Shown here piece by piece: positions 27,673 to 35,426 of a stretch of 64,000 nt of DNA. Within the stretch, counting starts at the first letter, position 1; each line of letters starts with the position of its first letter. Origin of the DNA: Desulfoluna limicola (GTDB taxonomy: Bacteria; Desulfobacterota; Desulfobacteria; Desulfobacterales; Desulfolunaceae). The stretch is from NCBI RefSeq assembly GCF_021654575.1, contig NZ_AP024488.1:4487501-4551500 (forward strand). The letters are read 5' to 3'. Made by a program: the position numbers and the translations under genes. The notes under the pieces were generated by a model. That model made no database searches and had not been told where the DNA came from. It worked only from the letters and a program-made list of their open reading frames with translations.

Positions 27673-29037
27673 ATGACAAAAAACATCTCGATACTGGTTG
27701 TTGACGATGACACCTCGCACCGAACCATGCTTGCCACCCTTCTCTCAAGATGGGACTACACCATATTTGAAGCCAACGACGGGGAACCCGCCATCGAGAT
27801 GGTCAAAGAGCAATGCTTTGACCTTATTCTCATGGACATCCGTATGCTTAAAATCTCAGGGCTGGAAGCGATGGAAGTGATCAAACAGATCAACCCGACG
27901 ATCCCCATCGTCATCATGACGGCCTACGCCTCCATTGACACCGCAGTGGGCGCCATAAAAAACGGGGCTTACGACTACCTCACCAAGCCCATCGACTTCG
28001 ACAAGCTCCGCCTCACCATGGAGAGGGCCACGAAACGCCTTGCCCTTGAAGAGGCGAGCCGGAAGGTTCACCTGTCCCGGAAAGATCAGTTCAATCGGCG
28101 GAACATCATTGCCCGAAGCGCTGTGATGACCGAGCTTTTGGACACGGTGGCCCAGGTGGCCACCTCTGATGCAACAGTCCTCATCTCCGGTGAATCGGGC
28201 ACGGGCAAAAAGCTCATCGCAAGGGCAACCCATGACAACAGCTCACGGGCGCAAGGCCCCTTTGTAACGATCAACTGCCGGAGCGTCCCCCAGGGCCTGT
28301 TGGAAGCCCAGCTGTTCGGCCATAAAAAGGGAGCCTTTACCGGCACAGGGAGGCACAAGGAGAGCAAGTTCATTGAAGCCCACGGCGGCAGCATCTTTAT
28401 GGAAGAGGTTTCGGAGCTCCCCCCGGCTCTGCAGGCAAGGCTCCTGCATATTCTCCAGGAACGGGAGACCACCCGGGTTGATAGTGGGGAGGTGGTCCCC
28501 ATTGACGTACGTGTCATCACCGCTACAAACAAAAACCTTGCGGCGCTTGTACGGGAAGGCAAATTCCGTGAAGACCTCTACTACCGGCTCAGCATCGTAA
28601 ACCTCTACCTGCCCTCGCTTTACGAACGGCGTGAGGACATTCCCTCCATCGCCGAGCACTACCTGAAACGCCAGGCCACCAAAAACCAAAAAGAGATCAC
28701 CGGATTTACCCAGGAGGCCATGGAGATGATGATGGGCTATCGCTGGCCGGGCAACGTCCGTGAGCTCATCACCGCAGTGAAGCAAGGCGTGGACCTCTGT
28801 GAGGGACGGTATATTGGGAGGGATGCCCTTCACATCCTCGAAAAAAGACGGGTTGATCCCTTTAAAACGGCAGGTGGGTTTTCAGGAGGGAGGGCCCCCC
28901 TTGAAAAAAAGGAATGCGAGGCAGATCTCTTTGCCCTGTCGGTCGCACCCAGCAACATAAGCGCCCCACCGGGCCAACTCGCTGTCAGCCGAAAAATCCT
29001 CCACAAAAAGTTGAGAAAATACGGCATCACGCCCTGA
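27673..29037 (+). CDS. Degenerate sigma-54 response regulator, copy A
   Basis: A 454-residue NtrC-type regulator, paralogous to the gene at 35395. The receiver keeps the phospho-acceptor (LILMDIRMLK) and TAYAS/TKPID. The AAA+ domain keeps Walker A GESGTGKK and REDLYYRL. Three sites differ from copy C. GAFTGA, the sigma-54 contact loop, reads GAFTGT. Walker B is IFMEEV instead of IFLDEV. The C-terminal Fis-type helix-turn-helix is scrambled (SNISAPPGQLAVSRK against NNKSETARQLGITRK). It may be a decaying copy or an inactive competitor. No kinase gene precedes it; only a poorly matching trace of the kinase 3' end is seen. Confidence 0.85.
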   Translation: MTKNISILVVDDDTSHRTMLATLLSRWDYTIFEANDGEPAIEMVKEQCFDLILMDIRMLKISGLEAMEVIKQINPTIPIVIMTAYASIDTAVGAIKNGAYDYLTKPIDFDKLRLTMERATKRLALEEASRKVHLSRKDQFNRRNIIARSAVMTELLDTVAQVATSDATVLISGESGTGKKLIARATHDNSSRAQGPFVTINCRSVPQGLLEAQLFGHKKGAFTGTGRHKESKFIEAHGGSIFMEEVSELPPALQARLLHILQERETTRVDSGEVVPIDVRVITATNKNLAALVREGKFREDLYYRLSIVNLYLPSLYERREDIPSIAEHYLKRQATKNQKEITGFTQEAMEMMMGYRWPGNVRELITAVKQGVDLCEGRYIGRDALHILEKRRVDPFKTAGGFSGGRAPLEKKECEADLFALSVAPSNISAPPGQLAVSRKILHKKLRKYGITP

Positions 29038-29063
29038 TCGCAAAGGGGCATGGCGCCCAACAC

Positions 29064-29102
29064 AAAAACCCCGCAACGGATTGCCCGTTGCGGGGTTTTT
29101 AT
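29064..29102 (+). terminator. Terminator of regulator A
   Basis: CCCCGCAACGG, loop ATTG, CCCGTTGCGGGG, then TTTTTAT. Copy B ends with a homologous terminator. Confidence 0.9.
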
Positions 29103-29150
29103 ATCGGCTGAGGGCTGATAAAAAAAGCGTCACAGCCCAACCAACGATTT

Positions 29151-29298
29151 CTTCCGGCGGCCCCGCCGGGAAAGATAGCCCCTATGACATATTGCAACCC
29201 ACGGGCGTAGCCCATCAGCGAATGTGAAGAGCCCGAGGAACGAAGGAGCAGAGCATTCACAACCTGCTTTCAAGGTGGCACACCTTGCCGCCGGAGGC
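29151..29298. repeat. Spacer element between copies A and B (S17)
   Basis: Degenerate left end CTTCCGGCGGCCCCGCCGGG and complete inverted right unit with GCGAATG...CATTC and CAAGGTG/CACCTTG hairpins, ending GCCGCCGGAGGC about 37 bp before the copy B leader. Confidence 0.7.
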
Positions 29299-29334
29299 TC
29301 CCCTCTGCCTGTTTTCATTCCCCCAAAAAACGAA

Positions 29335-29715
29335 ACCCCCGAGGCACCGTTGCCTCGGGGGTTTCACACCACTACAATTTAGGAGAATAAAGATGAAGAA
29401 TTTTGTCCTGAAAATTTCCGTCAGGTCTTTTTCAGTTGGAGGTACTTCAGTCTCTGCAGGTTATGGGGGGTGCTTGGGGCACCCCCCTCAACCTTACGGA
29501 GATAGGAGGATGAAGTATATATGTAAACACCGTCTTGACGGTCCGGGCCACCGGTCCGCGATGAGGAGAGTCTTCTAAAAAGAGCTTCCGAAGGTCCCGG
29601 CTTAAAGGGATTTCCAAAAAAGGGGGAAAAGAGGCTTTTTTCGGTTGTTTTGCGTTTTGTTGGTTAAGCCGGGCCTTCGAGAGGCTTGGTGAGGTATATT
29701 GCAATCCACATGCCA
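29335..29715. repeat. Leader module, copy B
   Basis: Same order of elements as copy A. The first hairpin is perfect here (CCCCCGAGGCA, loop CCGT, TGCCTCGGGGG). The GGGGGGTGC hairpin lies at about 29465-29487 and the CGGTCCGG hairpin at 29539-29558. The long stem arms are about 29585-29602 and 29664-29682. Confidence 0.75.
29393..29578 (+). CDS. Candidate leader frame, copy B (peptides 1 and 2 fused)
   Basis: In copy B the first frame runs through into the second without a stop, giving 61 codons that end KYICKHRLDGPGHR then SAMRRVF. The internal ATG at 29510 has GGAGG in front of it and would give the same 22-residue peptide as copy A. I favour the internal start. Confidence 0.35.
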   Translation: MKNFVLKISVRSFSVGGTSVSAGYGGCLGHPPQPYGDRRMKYICKHRLDGPGHRSAMRRVF

Positions 29716-30075
29716 AAACAAGATATATTTTCAACAAACAACTCAACACCATGATATCTTGAGATATTAATCCGGTATTTTTTAATACAATTCAATGCGG
29801 CCCGTCTTCATGGTGTCACCCGCCTGCCCACATTGGATACTTTCGAGCCAGGTGGTTACCGGCCCCCCGGGTCCACATGGTTACTTTTTAACCACGAGAC
29901 TCTTTTATCTCCACAGACGGCTCATCATTACCCACTGACGCCTTGGCCAGACCGCCCTCCGCTCGCCCCACCCCCTGCTCCCACCCACCTGTTTGGCCCG
30001 CATTCAAGCGTGTTGGGCGGCCTCGCCGTTCGACCCTGAGTGAGCCACCACCACCTGGAGAGGAAATGGACAATC

Positions 30076-30091
30076 TGGCACCGGTTTTGCA
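30076..30091 (+). promoter_or_regulatory. Sigma-54 promoter, copy B
   Basis: TGGCAC-CGGTT-TTGCA, a full consensus match, 238 bp upstream of the truncated regulator. Confidence 0.85.
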
Positions 30092-30328
30092 AATTTGTTT
30101 CACATGAACTGAAGAGACAACAGACACACTCTCGTGCATCCACCCGGGTGCCGGACAACACAACGGACTTGCCCCTGCCCAGCGATCCAACCCACTGAAA
30201 CCGGTCGGGCCAAGTCAGCACTCACAACACCGTGGAAGGCCACGGTGGATAGATTGGTAACACATGCATCAAGGGTAAGGGCATCGCCTTTACCCTGGTC
30301 ATCCCAACCAAAGCGGAGCAGACAGACC

Positions 30329-30811
30329 ATGACAAAAAACTTCTCAATTCTGGTTGTTGACGACGACACCTCACATCGGCTCATGCTGACCACCCTCCTT
30401 TCCGGGTGGGGCTACACCATATTTGAAACCAATGACGGCGAACCGGCCATCGAGATGGTCAAAGAACGCTTCTTCGACCTCATCCTGATGGATATACGCA
30501 TGCTCAAGGTCTCGGGACTTGAAGCCATGGAGGCAATCAAAGGGATCAATCCGGACATCCCCATCGTCATCATGACAGCCTACGCCTCCATCAGTACCGC
30601 CATGGGGGCCCTGAAAAACGGTGCCTACGACTACATCACCAAGCCCATTGATTTCGATAAACTCCGCCAAACCATCGAAAAAGCCTCAGAGGTGCGACGC
30701 CTTAAAAAAGAGGCCCTGAGCCTGCATCCCTCCCTGAAGGAGCCCCTGGATCACCGGCACATCATCACCCGTAGCACGTTGCCCCCCCGGCGCCTCCACA
30801 CCGTGGTCTAA
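30329..30811 (+). CDS. Truncated response regulator, receiver only, copy B
   Basis: A 160-residue protein containing a complete receiver domain (DDD acidic pocket, LILMDIRMLK phospho-acceptor, TAYAS, TKPID) and part of the linker. It then ends DHRHIITRSTLPPRR before any AAA+ sequence. Upstream, about 60 bp are virtually identical to the 3' end of the kinase gene of copy C (ACCCTGGTCATCCCAACCAA). Downstream, the terminator is homologous to that of copy A. So a kinase and the AAA+/HTH part have been deleted from a duplicated module. The remaining receiver could act as a phosphate sink for the copy C kinase. Confidence 0.85.
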   Translation: MTKNFSILVVDDDTSHRLMLTTLLSGWGYTIFETNDGEPAIEMVKERFFDLILMDIRMLKVSGLEAMEAIKGINPDIPIVIMTAYASISTAMGALKNGAYDYITKPIDFDKLRQTIEKASEVRRLKKEALSLHPSLKEPLDHRHIITRSTLPPRRLHTVV

Positions 30812-30828
30812 CCCCCACCCCAACACGA

Positions 30829-30866
30829 CAAAACCCCGCAACGAAAAACCGTTGCGGGGTTTTTTA
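30829..30866 (+). terminator. Terminator of truncated regulator B
   Basis: CCCCGCAACG, loop AAAAAC, CGTTGCGGGG and TTTTTTAT. Confidence 0.9.
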
Positions 30867-30886
30867 TGTGTCGCCAAGGGAAGGAT

Positions 30887-30966
30887 GCCTCCGCGGCAAG
30901 GTGAACCACCTCGAAAGCGGGTTGCGAATGCGCCTCCCCTCGTTTCTCGGGTCCATCACATTCGCC
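30887..30966 (+). repeat. Repeat unit between copies B and C (S18)
   Basis: Left-type unit with a one-triplet deletion in its head (GCCTCCGCGGC) and the GCGAATGCG...CATTCGC second hairpin. The next 300 bp to copy C leader contain only a short shared motif, GTCTTCCCCGGCTGTC near 31009. Confidence 0.75.
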
Positions 30967-31262
30967 AACTGGCTTAGACGATGAGATCACAGCGCTGATT
31001 TTCCATGCCGTCTTCCCCGGCTGTCAGACATGTTGAGCCACTGGATTTTCTTTTCATTTAGATGGCTCGTCGGCCTTCATCGCGACGAATGCCCAGGAAT
31101 CCATGTGTGCAACCCAACACCACCGGCAGTTGACTCACACAGAAACAATTCCGGAAGCAACACCCCTTCGATTAGCCCCTATGCGTTGCATTCGAAACAA
31201 CAGAGTGCAGCGACTCCGCCACCTTTAGCCATTGGCCTTCAACCTGCCTTTCTTTAAAACAA

Positions 31263-31293
31263 AACCCCCGAGGCACCGTTGCCCCGGGGGTTT
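31263..31293 (-). terminator. Likely degP terminator
   Basis: On the minus strand, CCCCCGGGGCA, loop ACGG, TGCCTCGGGGG, followed by TTTTGTTTT. It lies about 200 bp past the degP stop, so degP mRNA would contain the antisense of the leader. Confidence 0.6.
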
Positions 31294-31320
31294 CACACCA
31301 CTGCAATAAGGAGAATAAAG

Positions 31321-31422
31321 ATGAAGGATTGTTCAATTGGGTGGTTCAAATGCCTTAAGGGTATGCAGGGTGCCTGGGCACCCTACAGCCCTAAGGGGTC
31401 GGAGGATGAAGTATATATGTAA
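31321..31422 (+). CDS. Candidate leader peptide 1, copy C
   Basis: A 33-codon frame, MKDCSIGWFKCLKG..., after AAGGAGAATAAAG. It aligns with copy A in frame for about 20 codons. Coding is uncertain. Confidence 0.25.
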   Translation: MKDCSIGWFKCLKGMQGAWAPYSPKGSEDEVYM

Positions 31423-31555
31423 GCACCGTCTTGACGGCCCGGGCCACCGGGCCGCGATGAGGAGATCCATGGTAGGCCTCTTGACGAGGCATTATTTGAT
31501 AAAGCGGACCAGGGCATACCCCTGTCCCCTTCGGATGATCAGCATGTTCACCTGA
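31406..31555 (+). CDS. Candidate leader peptide 2, copy C, stop lost
   Basis: GGAGG followed by MKYICKHRLDGPGHR then AAMRRS. Where copies A and B end, this frame runs on into DNA antisense to the degP 3' end, because the degP segment interrupts the module here. Confidence 0.3.
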   Translation: MKYICKHRLDGPGHRAAMRRSMVGLLTRHYLIKRTRAYPCPLRMISMFT

Positions 31556-32934
31556 TCGCCTTCCTTCAGCCCATCGATGGCTTCGAAGTATTGGTCTTCG
31601 GTCTTGACGGGCTTGTGATTGATCTCTTTGATGATATCGCCATGGACCAGCCCGGCCTCGCCCCCCTTGCTGCGGGGCTTCACGCCGGTGATGAGAACAC
31701 CGTTGATGTCCCCCAAGTTGTAACGCTTGGCAAGCTCCGGGGTGATGGACGCGATATCGATGCCAAGATCGGCGTCTCCGCTACCCATGCCCTTGGCTCC
31801 GGCGGTTCTGCGATCCTCGCGCTTCCCGACGGTAACCTTGACGGTTTTCTTTTTATCACCACGAAGGAGGGTCACCTTGACCTTGTCGCCCACCTTCTGG
31901 GAGGCGATGATACCGGTCAGGTCCCTCACCGATTCGACCTTTGTGCCGTCGATGGCGATGATGATGTCCTTGGGCTTGATACCGGCCTTGTCGGCGGGGT
32001 CACCCTTGAAGGCATCCATGATAAGGACCCCTTTGCCGCTCGGCAATCCGTAGTACTCCGCAACCTCCCCTTCGATCTCCTGGATAGAGACCCCGAGCCA
32101 GCCGCGGGTGACGTTGCCGTCCTCTTTCAGCTGGGAGATAATCCCGGAGGCAAGCTTCACGGGAATAGCAAACCCAAGCCCCTGCCCCCCCTGAACGATG
32201 GCGGTGTTGATGCCGATCACCTGCCCCTCAAGGTTCAGAAGCGGGCCACCGCTGTTGCCGGGGTTGATGGACGTATCGGTCTGGAGGTAGTCGTCGTAAG
32301 GCCCGCTGCCGAGAACTCGCCCCTTGGCGCTGACAATGCCCGTGGTAACGGTATGCCCAAGACCGAAGGGGTTGCCGATGGCCATGACCCACTGCCCGAC
32401 CTTCACCTCCTCGGAGTCGCCCAGCTCAAGGGCAGGAAGATCCTCTTTTGGGTCTATTTTGATAAGAGCCAGGTCGGTGCTGGGGTCCCGCCCCACAATG
32501 GAGGCCTCATACTCCTGACCATCTTTAAGGATCACCTTGATTTCATCTGTATTTTCAACCACGTGGTTGTTGGTAACGATAAAGCCCTTGGCATCAATGA
32601 TAAAGCCGGTACCCAGGCTGCGCTGCTTGAATTCACGCTGACGCTGATCCCCAAAAAACCGCTCGAAAAAATCATTCATGGGGTCGTTGGGGTTGGGGGC
32701 CTGAAAATGCCGAGACACCCGGCCACCACCGTTGACGGTCTTTTCGGTGCGGATGTTCACCACCGAAGGAGATGCTTTTTCCGCAAGGGACGAAAAGTCA
32801 GCGGGGATCATCTTCACAGCTTCGGCCCGAACAGGAACGGCTGTAAAGAGAAGGGCGATGGAGAGAATCATCAGGGCAAAAAAACGTGGGGTGTGGGTTT
32901 CTCGCTCAAGGGCAATTTCTCGTGCTTGTGCCAT
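31492..32934 (-). CDS. degP: DegP/HtrA-family periplasmic serine protease
   Basis: A 480-residue Do-type protease. A membrane/signal segment lies at about 20-37. The catalytic triad is His124 (TNNHVVE), Asp154 (TDLALIK) and Ser228 (NPGNSGGPL). Two PDZ domains follow (about 270-370 and 390-478). It degrades and chaperones misfolded envelope proteins in the periplasm. It is divergent from the copy C sensor kinase and sits precisely within the leader module. A GGAG site lies 9-10 bases before the ATG. Its place beside a ZraS-like kinase suggests a shared envelope-stress response. Confidence 0.95.
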   Translation of the reverse strand: MAQAREIALERETHTPRFFALMILSIALLFTAVPVRAEAVKMIPADFSSLAEKASPSVVNIRTEKTVNGGGRVSRHFQAPNPNDPMNDFFERFFGDQRQREFKQRSLGTGFIIDAKGFIVTNNHVVENTDEIKVILKDGQEYEASIVGRDPSTDLALIKIDPKEDLPALELGDSEEVKVGQWVMAIGNPFGLGHTVTTGIVSAKGRVLGSGPYDDYLQTDTSINPGNSGGPLLNLEGQVIGINTAIVQGGQGLGFAIPVKLASGIISQLKEDGNVTRGWLGVSIQEIEGEVAEYYGLPSGKGVLIMDAFKGDPADKAGIKPKDIIIAIDGTKVESVRDLTGIIASQKVGDKVKVTLLRGDKKKTVKVTVGKREDRRTAGAKGMGSGDADLGIDIASITPELAKRYNLGDINGVLITGVKPRSKGGEAGLVHGDIIKEINHKPVKTEDQYFEAIDGLKEGDQVNMLIIRRGQGYALVRFIK

Positions 32935-32964
32935 GTATCATTAGCTCCGTTTTTAAGCGTTGTT

Positions 32965-33105
32965 GTCTCAGGTGAAAGAGCTTCCGAAGGACCCGGCTCA
33001 AAGGGATGTCTAAAAAAGGGGGAAAGAGGATTTCTTCTGTTGCTTTGCGTTTTGTTGGTTGAGCCGGGCCTTCGTGAGGCTGTTAGAGAGGTAGTGCAAC
33101 CGACG
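32965..33105. repeat. Leader module, copy C, right half
   Basis: Homology to copies A and B resumes at GTCT and includes both arms of the long stem (CTTCCGAAGGACCCGGCTC, about 32981-32999, and GAGCCGGGCCTTCGTGAG, about 33061-33078). Confidence 0.75.
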
Positions 33106-33500
33106 TGCCAGACCCTCACTTTTAGCCCCAAACCGCTCCATAACCCACTGTCATCATGACCAAAGATAAGATGGGTTTTTCATTCTTCAACCAACACCCT
33201 CATTTTTTTCTTGCAGCCCCAGCCATCATGTTGGATACTTTTTAACCATGCGGGTACCCACACCCCAGGGTGGCGTGGTTATTTTTTAGCCACATGGCCC
33301 TTTTATCGCCACGCCAGGTCTCGTCCCACTGACGGCAACGCCCCGATCGGGCCACCTTCTGAACCGACGGACCCTGGCAGCAGAGAGCCTGGCATTGCCT
33401 TTGTACTCTGACTCTTGAGACGTGGCGCACAAAACAGGGGCAGAAAAAAAGCCGTCCGGAGCACCAAACCCGGCACCCATAATAAATGAGCCACTCGCTC

Positions 33501-33516
33501 TGGCACCGCTTTTGCT
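33501..33516 (+). promoter_or_regulatory. Sigma-54 promoter, copy C
   Basis: TGGCAC-CGCTT-TTGCT, a full consensus match 111 bp upstream of the sensor kinase start. Confidence 0.9.
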
Positions 33517-33626
33517 TTTTTAAACCCGTTGGCCTTTGCCATGAAACGAACGTCCCCTCACGCACCCGCCGTTATCAGGCGCCCTGCTTTCTGGGTGCGT
33601 TGAAACCATCAATAAAGAGAGCCTGT

Positions 33627-35426
33627 ATGCCATCGGAACGCAAATTCTGGTCGGAAGTCCCTCCCTGGATCTTCATCGGAGCGGTTGTGGTGCTTCTGCC
33701 CATCTCCTCCTGGGTCACCTTCGACAAAATCAAACGCCAGCGGGAAAACAGCATCCAAATCCTTATAGAAAAAGGAGCCGCCCTGATTCGCTCCTTTGAG
33801 GCGAGTACCCGTACCGGATTTATGGCCGACAACTTTCAGGAGACCAGAAAGCTCCAGAAGCTCCTCTTCGAAACAGCACGCCAACCTGACATCTCCTACA
33901 TTCTCGTGGCCCAGGAAGACGGGCGCATCATCGCCCACAACAAGGAGTCCCTGGCGGGAAAGCGCCTGAACCTCACCTACCAGGGGGAAGACCTGGACTT
34001 AAGGCGGATTTCCGGTTCCGGCCGCCTCTTCTGGCAGATAGTCCCCGAAGAGAACGGCAAGCAGACCCTGGTGATTTTCCGACGGTTCACCCAGGAGGCC
34101 TCCAGCCTGCTCCGGATGCAAATCTCCAAATACGACCACCAGCAACTCCCTGACGCGGTCTTGAAGTTAGAAAAAGCCCCCGAGCGCATCATCTTTGTGG
34201 GGCTGGACATGAGCTCTGTTGAGAAAGCGGGAAAAATCGAAATGCAGGACTCCCTCATCTCGGGGGTTGTGCTGCTGCTGTCGGGATTTGGCGGGGTTAT
34301 TCTCCTCTTTATGATCCAGGCGTATCAGTCCACGCGGAGCTCACTCTCCCGGATCAAAGCCTTTTCAGATACCATCGTGGAAAACCTGCCCATCGGCCTT
34401 ATGGCCTTTGACAGCTCGTTTCGGATTCTCTCCTTTAACCACGTGGCCAACTCGGTGATGCAGCTGCCCGACAACAGCACGGGCAAAGAGGCCCGGGCCC
34501 TGCTGCCGGAAGAACTCACCTCCCGCATTCAGGAGCTGAACTACGGCATCGGCGTGGTGGAAGACCTCATCGAGTGCACCACCCCCGGCGGCGATACCCT
34601 GCCCCTTGAGGTAAGCGCCGCCCCCTTGAAAAATGAGGAGAACGAGGTCACCGGCTATATCTGCCTCTTCAAGGACCTGACCGAGGTTCACAGCCTCAAG
34701 CGCGAGGTGGAACGCACCCGCCGCCTGGCGTCAGTGGGCAAGCTCGCCGCCGGCGTGGCCCACGAGATCCGCAACCCCTTAAGCTCCATCAAAGGGTTTG
34801 CCACCTATTTCAGTGAGCGATACAAGGACAACCCCAACGACCTGAACATCGCCCAGATCATGATCAAAGAGGTGGACCGCCTCAACCGCGTGGTGGGGCA
34901 GCTCCTTGAATTTGCAAGGCCCGTCAGCCTCACGCCCAAGCGGGTCCCCCTGGGTACCTTTGTTGACAGCTGCGTAAAGCTTGTCAGCATGCGGGCCAGA
35001 GAAAAGGGCATCACCATCGCCACCGCCTTTGAAGAGGCCCCGGAGTCGGTGTTCCTCGACCCCGACAAGATCAGCCAGGTGCTGCTGAACCTCTTCCTGA
35101 ACGCCATCGAGGCCACGGAACAGGGCGGCACCATCAACGTGCTCGTCACACGCCCCCTGGGCTCGGCGAACCTCGTCATCTCAGTGACGGACACCGGCTG
35201 CGGCATCTCCGAAGAGAACCGTGCCCACATATTTGACCCCTACTTTACGACCAAATCCTCTGGAACCGGGCTGGGACTGGCCATCAGTCACAACATCGTG
35301 GAGTCCCACGGTGGAGAAATCCGAATCAAGAGCATCGAGGGTGAAGGAACCGCCATCACCCTGGTCATCCCAACCAAAGCGGAGCAGACAGACCATGACA
35401 AAAAACTTCTCGATTCTGGTTGTTGA
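33627..35426 (+). CDS. ZraS/HydH-like membrane sensor histidine kinase
   Basis: Start 33627 follows AAAGAGAG; the longer frame lacks a site and would begin at the sigma-54 promoter. The 599-residue protein has TM1 (about 12-31), a periplasmic sensor of about 180 residues, TM2 (about 213-232), a PAS domain (about 245-350), the phospho-acceptor His379 in GVAHEIRNPLSS, and an ATPase domain with NLFLNAIEAT, DTGCGIS and GTGLGLAI. Layout and sequence resemble HydH/ZraS kinases that pair with sigma-54 regulators. Its 3' end overlaps the regulator start by 32 bp. The sensed signal is unknown; degP next door suggests envelope damage. Confidence 0.9.
   Translation: MPSERKFWSEVPPWIFIGAVVVLLPISSWVTFDKIKRQRENSIQILIEKGAALIRSFEASTRTGFMADNFQETRKLQKLLFETARQPDISYILVAQEDGRIIAHNKESLAGKRLNLTYQGEDLDLRRISGSGRLFWQIVPEENGKQTLVIFRRFTQEASSLLRMQISKYDHQQLPDAVLKLEKAPERIIFVGLDMSSVEKAGKIEMQDSLISGVVLLLSGFGGVILLFMIQAYQSTRSSLSRIKAFSDTIVENLPIGLMAFDSSFRILSFNHVANSVMQLPDNSTGKEARALLPEELTSRIQELNYGIGVVEDLIECTTPGGDTLPLEVSAAPLKNEENEVTGYICLFKDLTEVHSLKREVERTRRLASVGKLAAGVAHEIRNPLSSIKGFATYFSERYKDNPNDLNIAQIMIKEVDRLNRVVGQLLEFARPVSLTPKRVPLGTFVDSCVKLVSMRAREKGITIATAFEEAPESVFLDPDKISQVLLNLFLNAIEATEQGGTINVLVTRPLGSANLVISVTDTGCGISEENRAHIFDPYFTTKSSGTGLGLAISHNIVESHGGEIRIKSIEGEGTAITLVIPTKAEQTDHDKKLLDSGC

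Larger units (their letters stand above)
31262..31465. repeat. Leader module, copy C, left half
   Basis: The same leader as copies A and B up to GATGAGGAGA at 31465, where homology stops and degP sequence begins. It resumes at GTCT, 32965. The GGGTGC hairpin changes in both arms to AGGGTGC/GCACCCT, and the third hairpin changes in both arms to CGGCCCGG/CCGGGCCG (31435-31454), so pairing is kept or improved. Confidence 0.75.

Noticed and set aside
29260..29290. Sigma-54 promoter at GGTGGCACACCTTGCC
   Set aside because: Spacing between TGGCAC and TTGC is wrong, and the sequence is the common hairpin of the spacer repeat.
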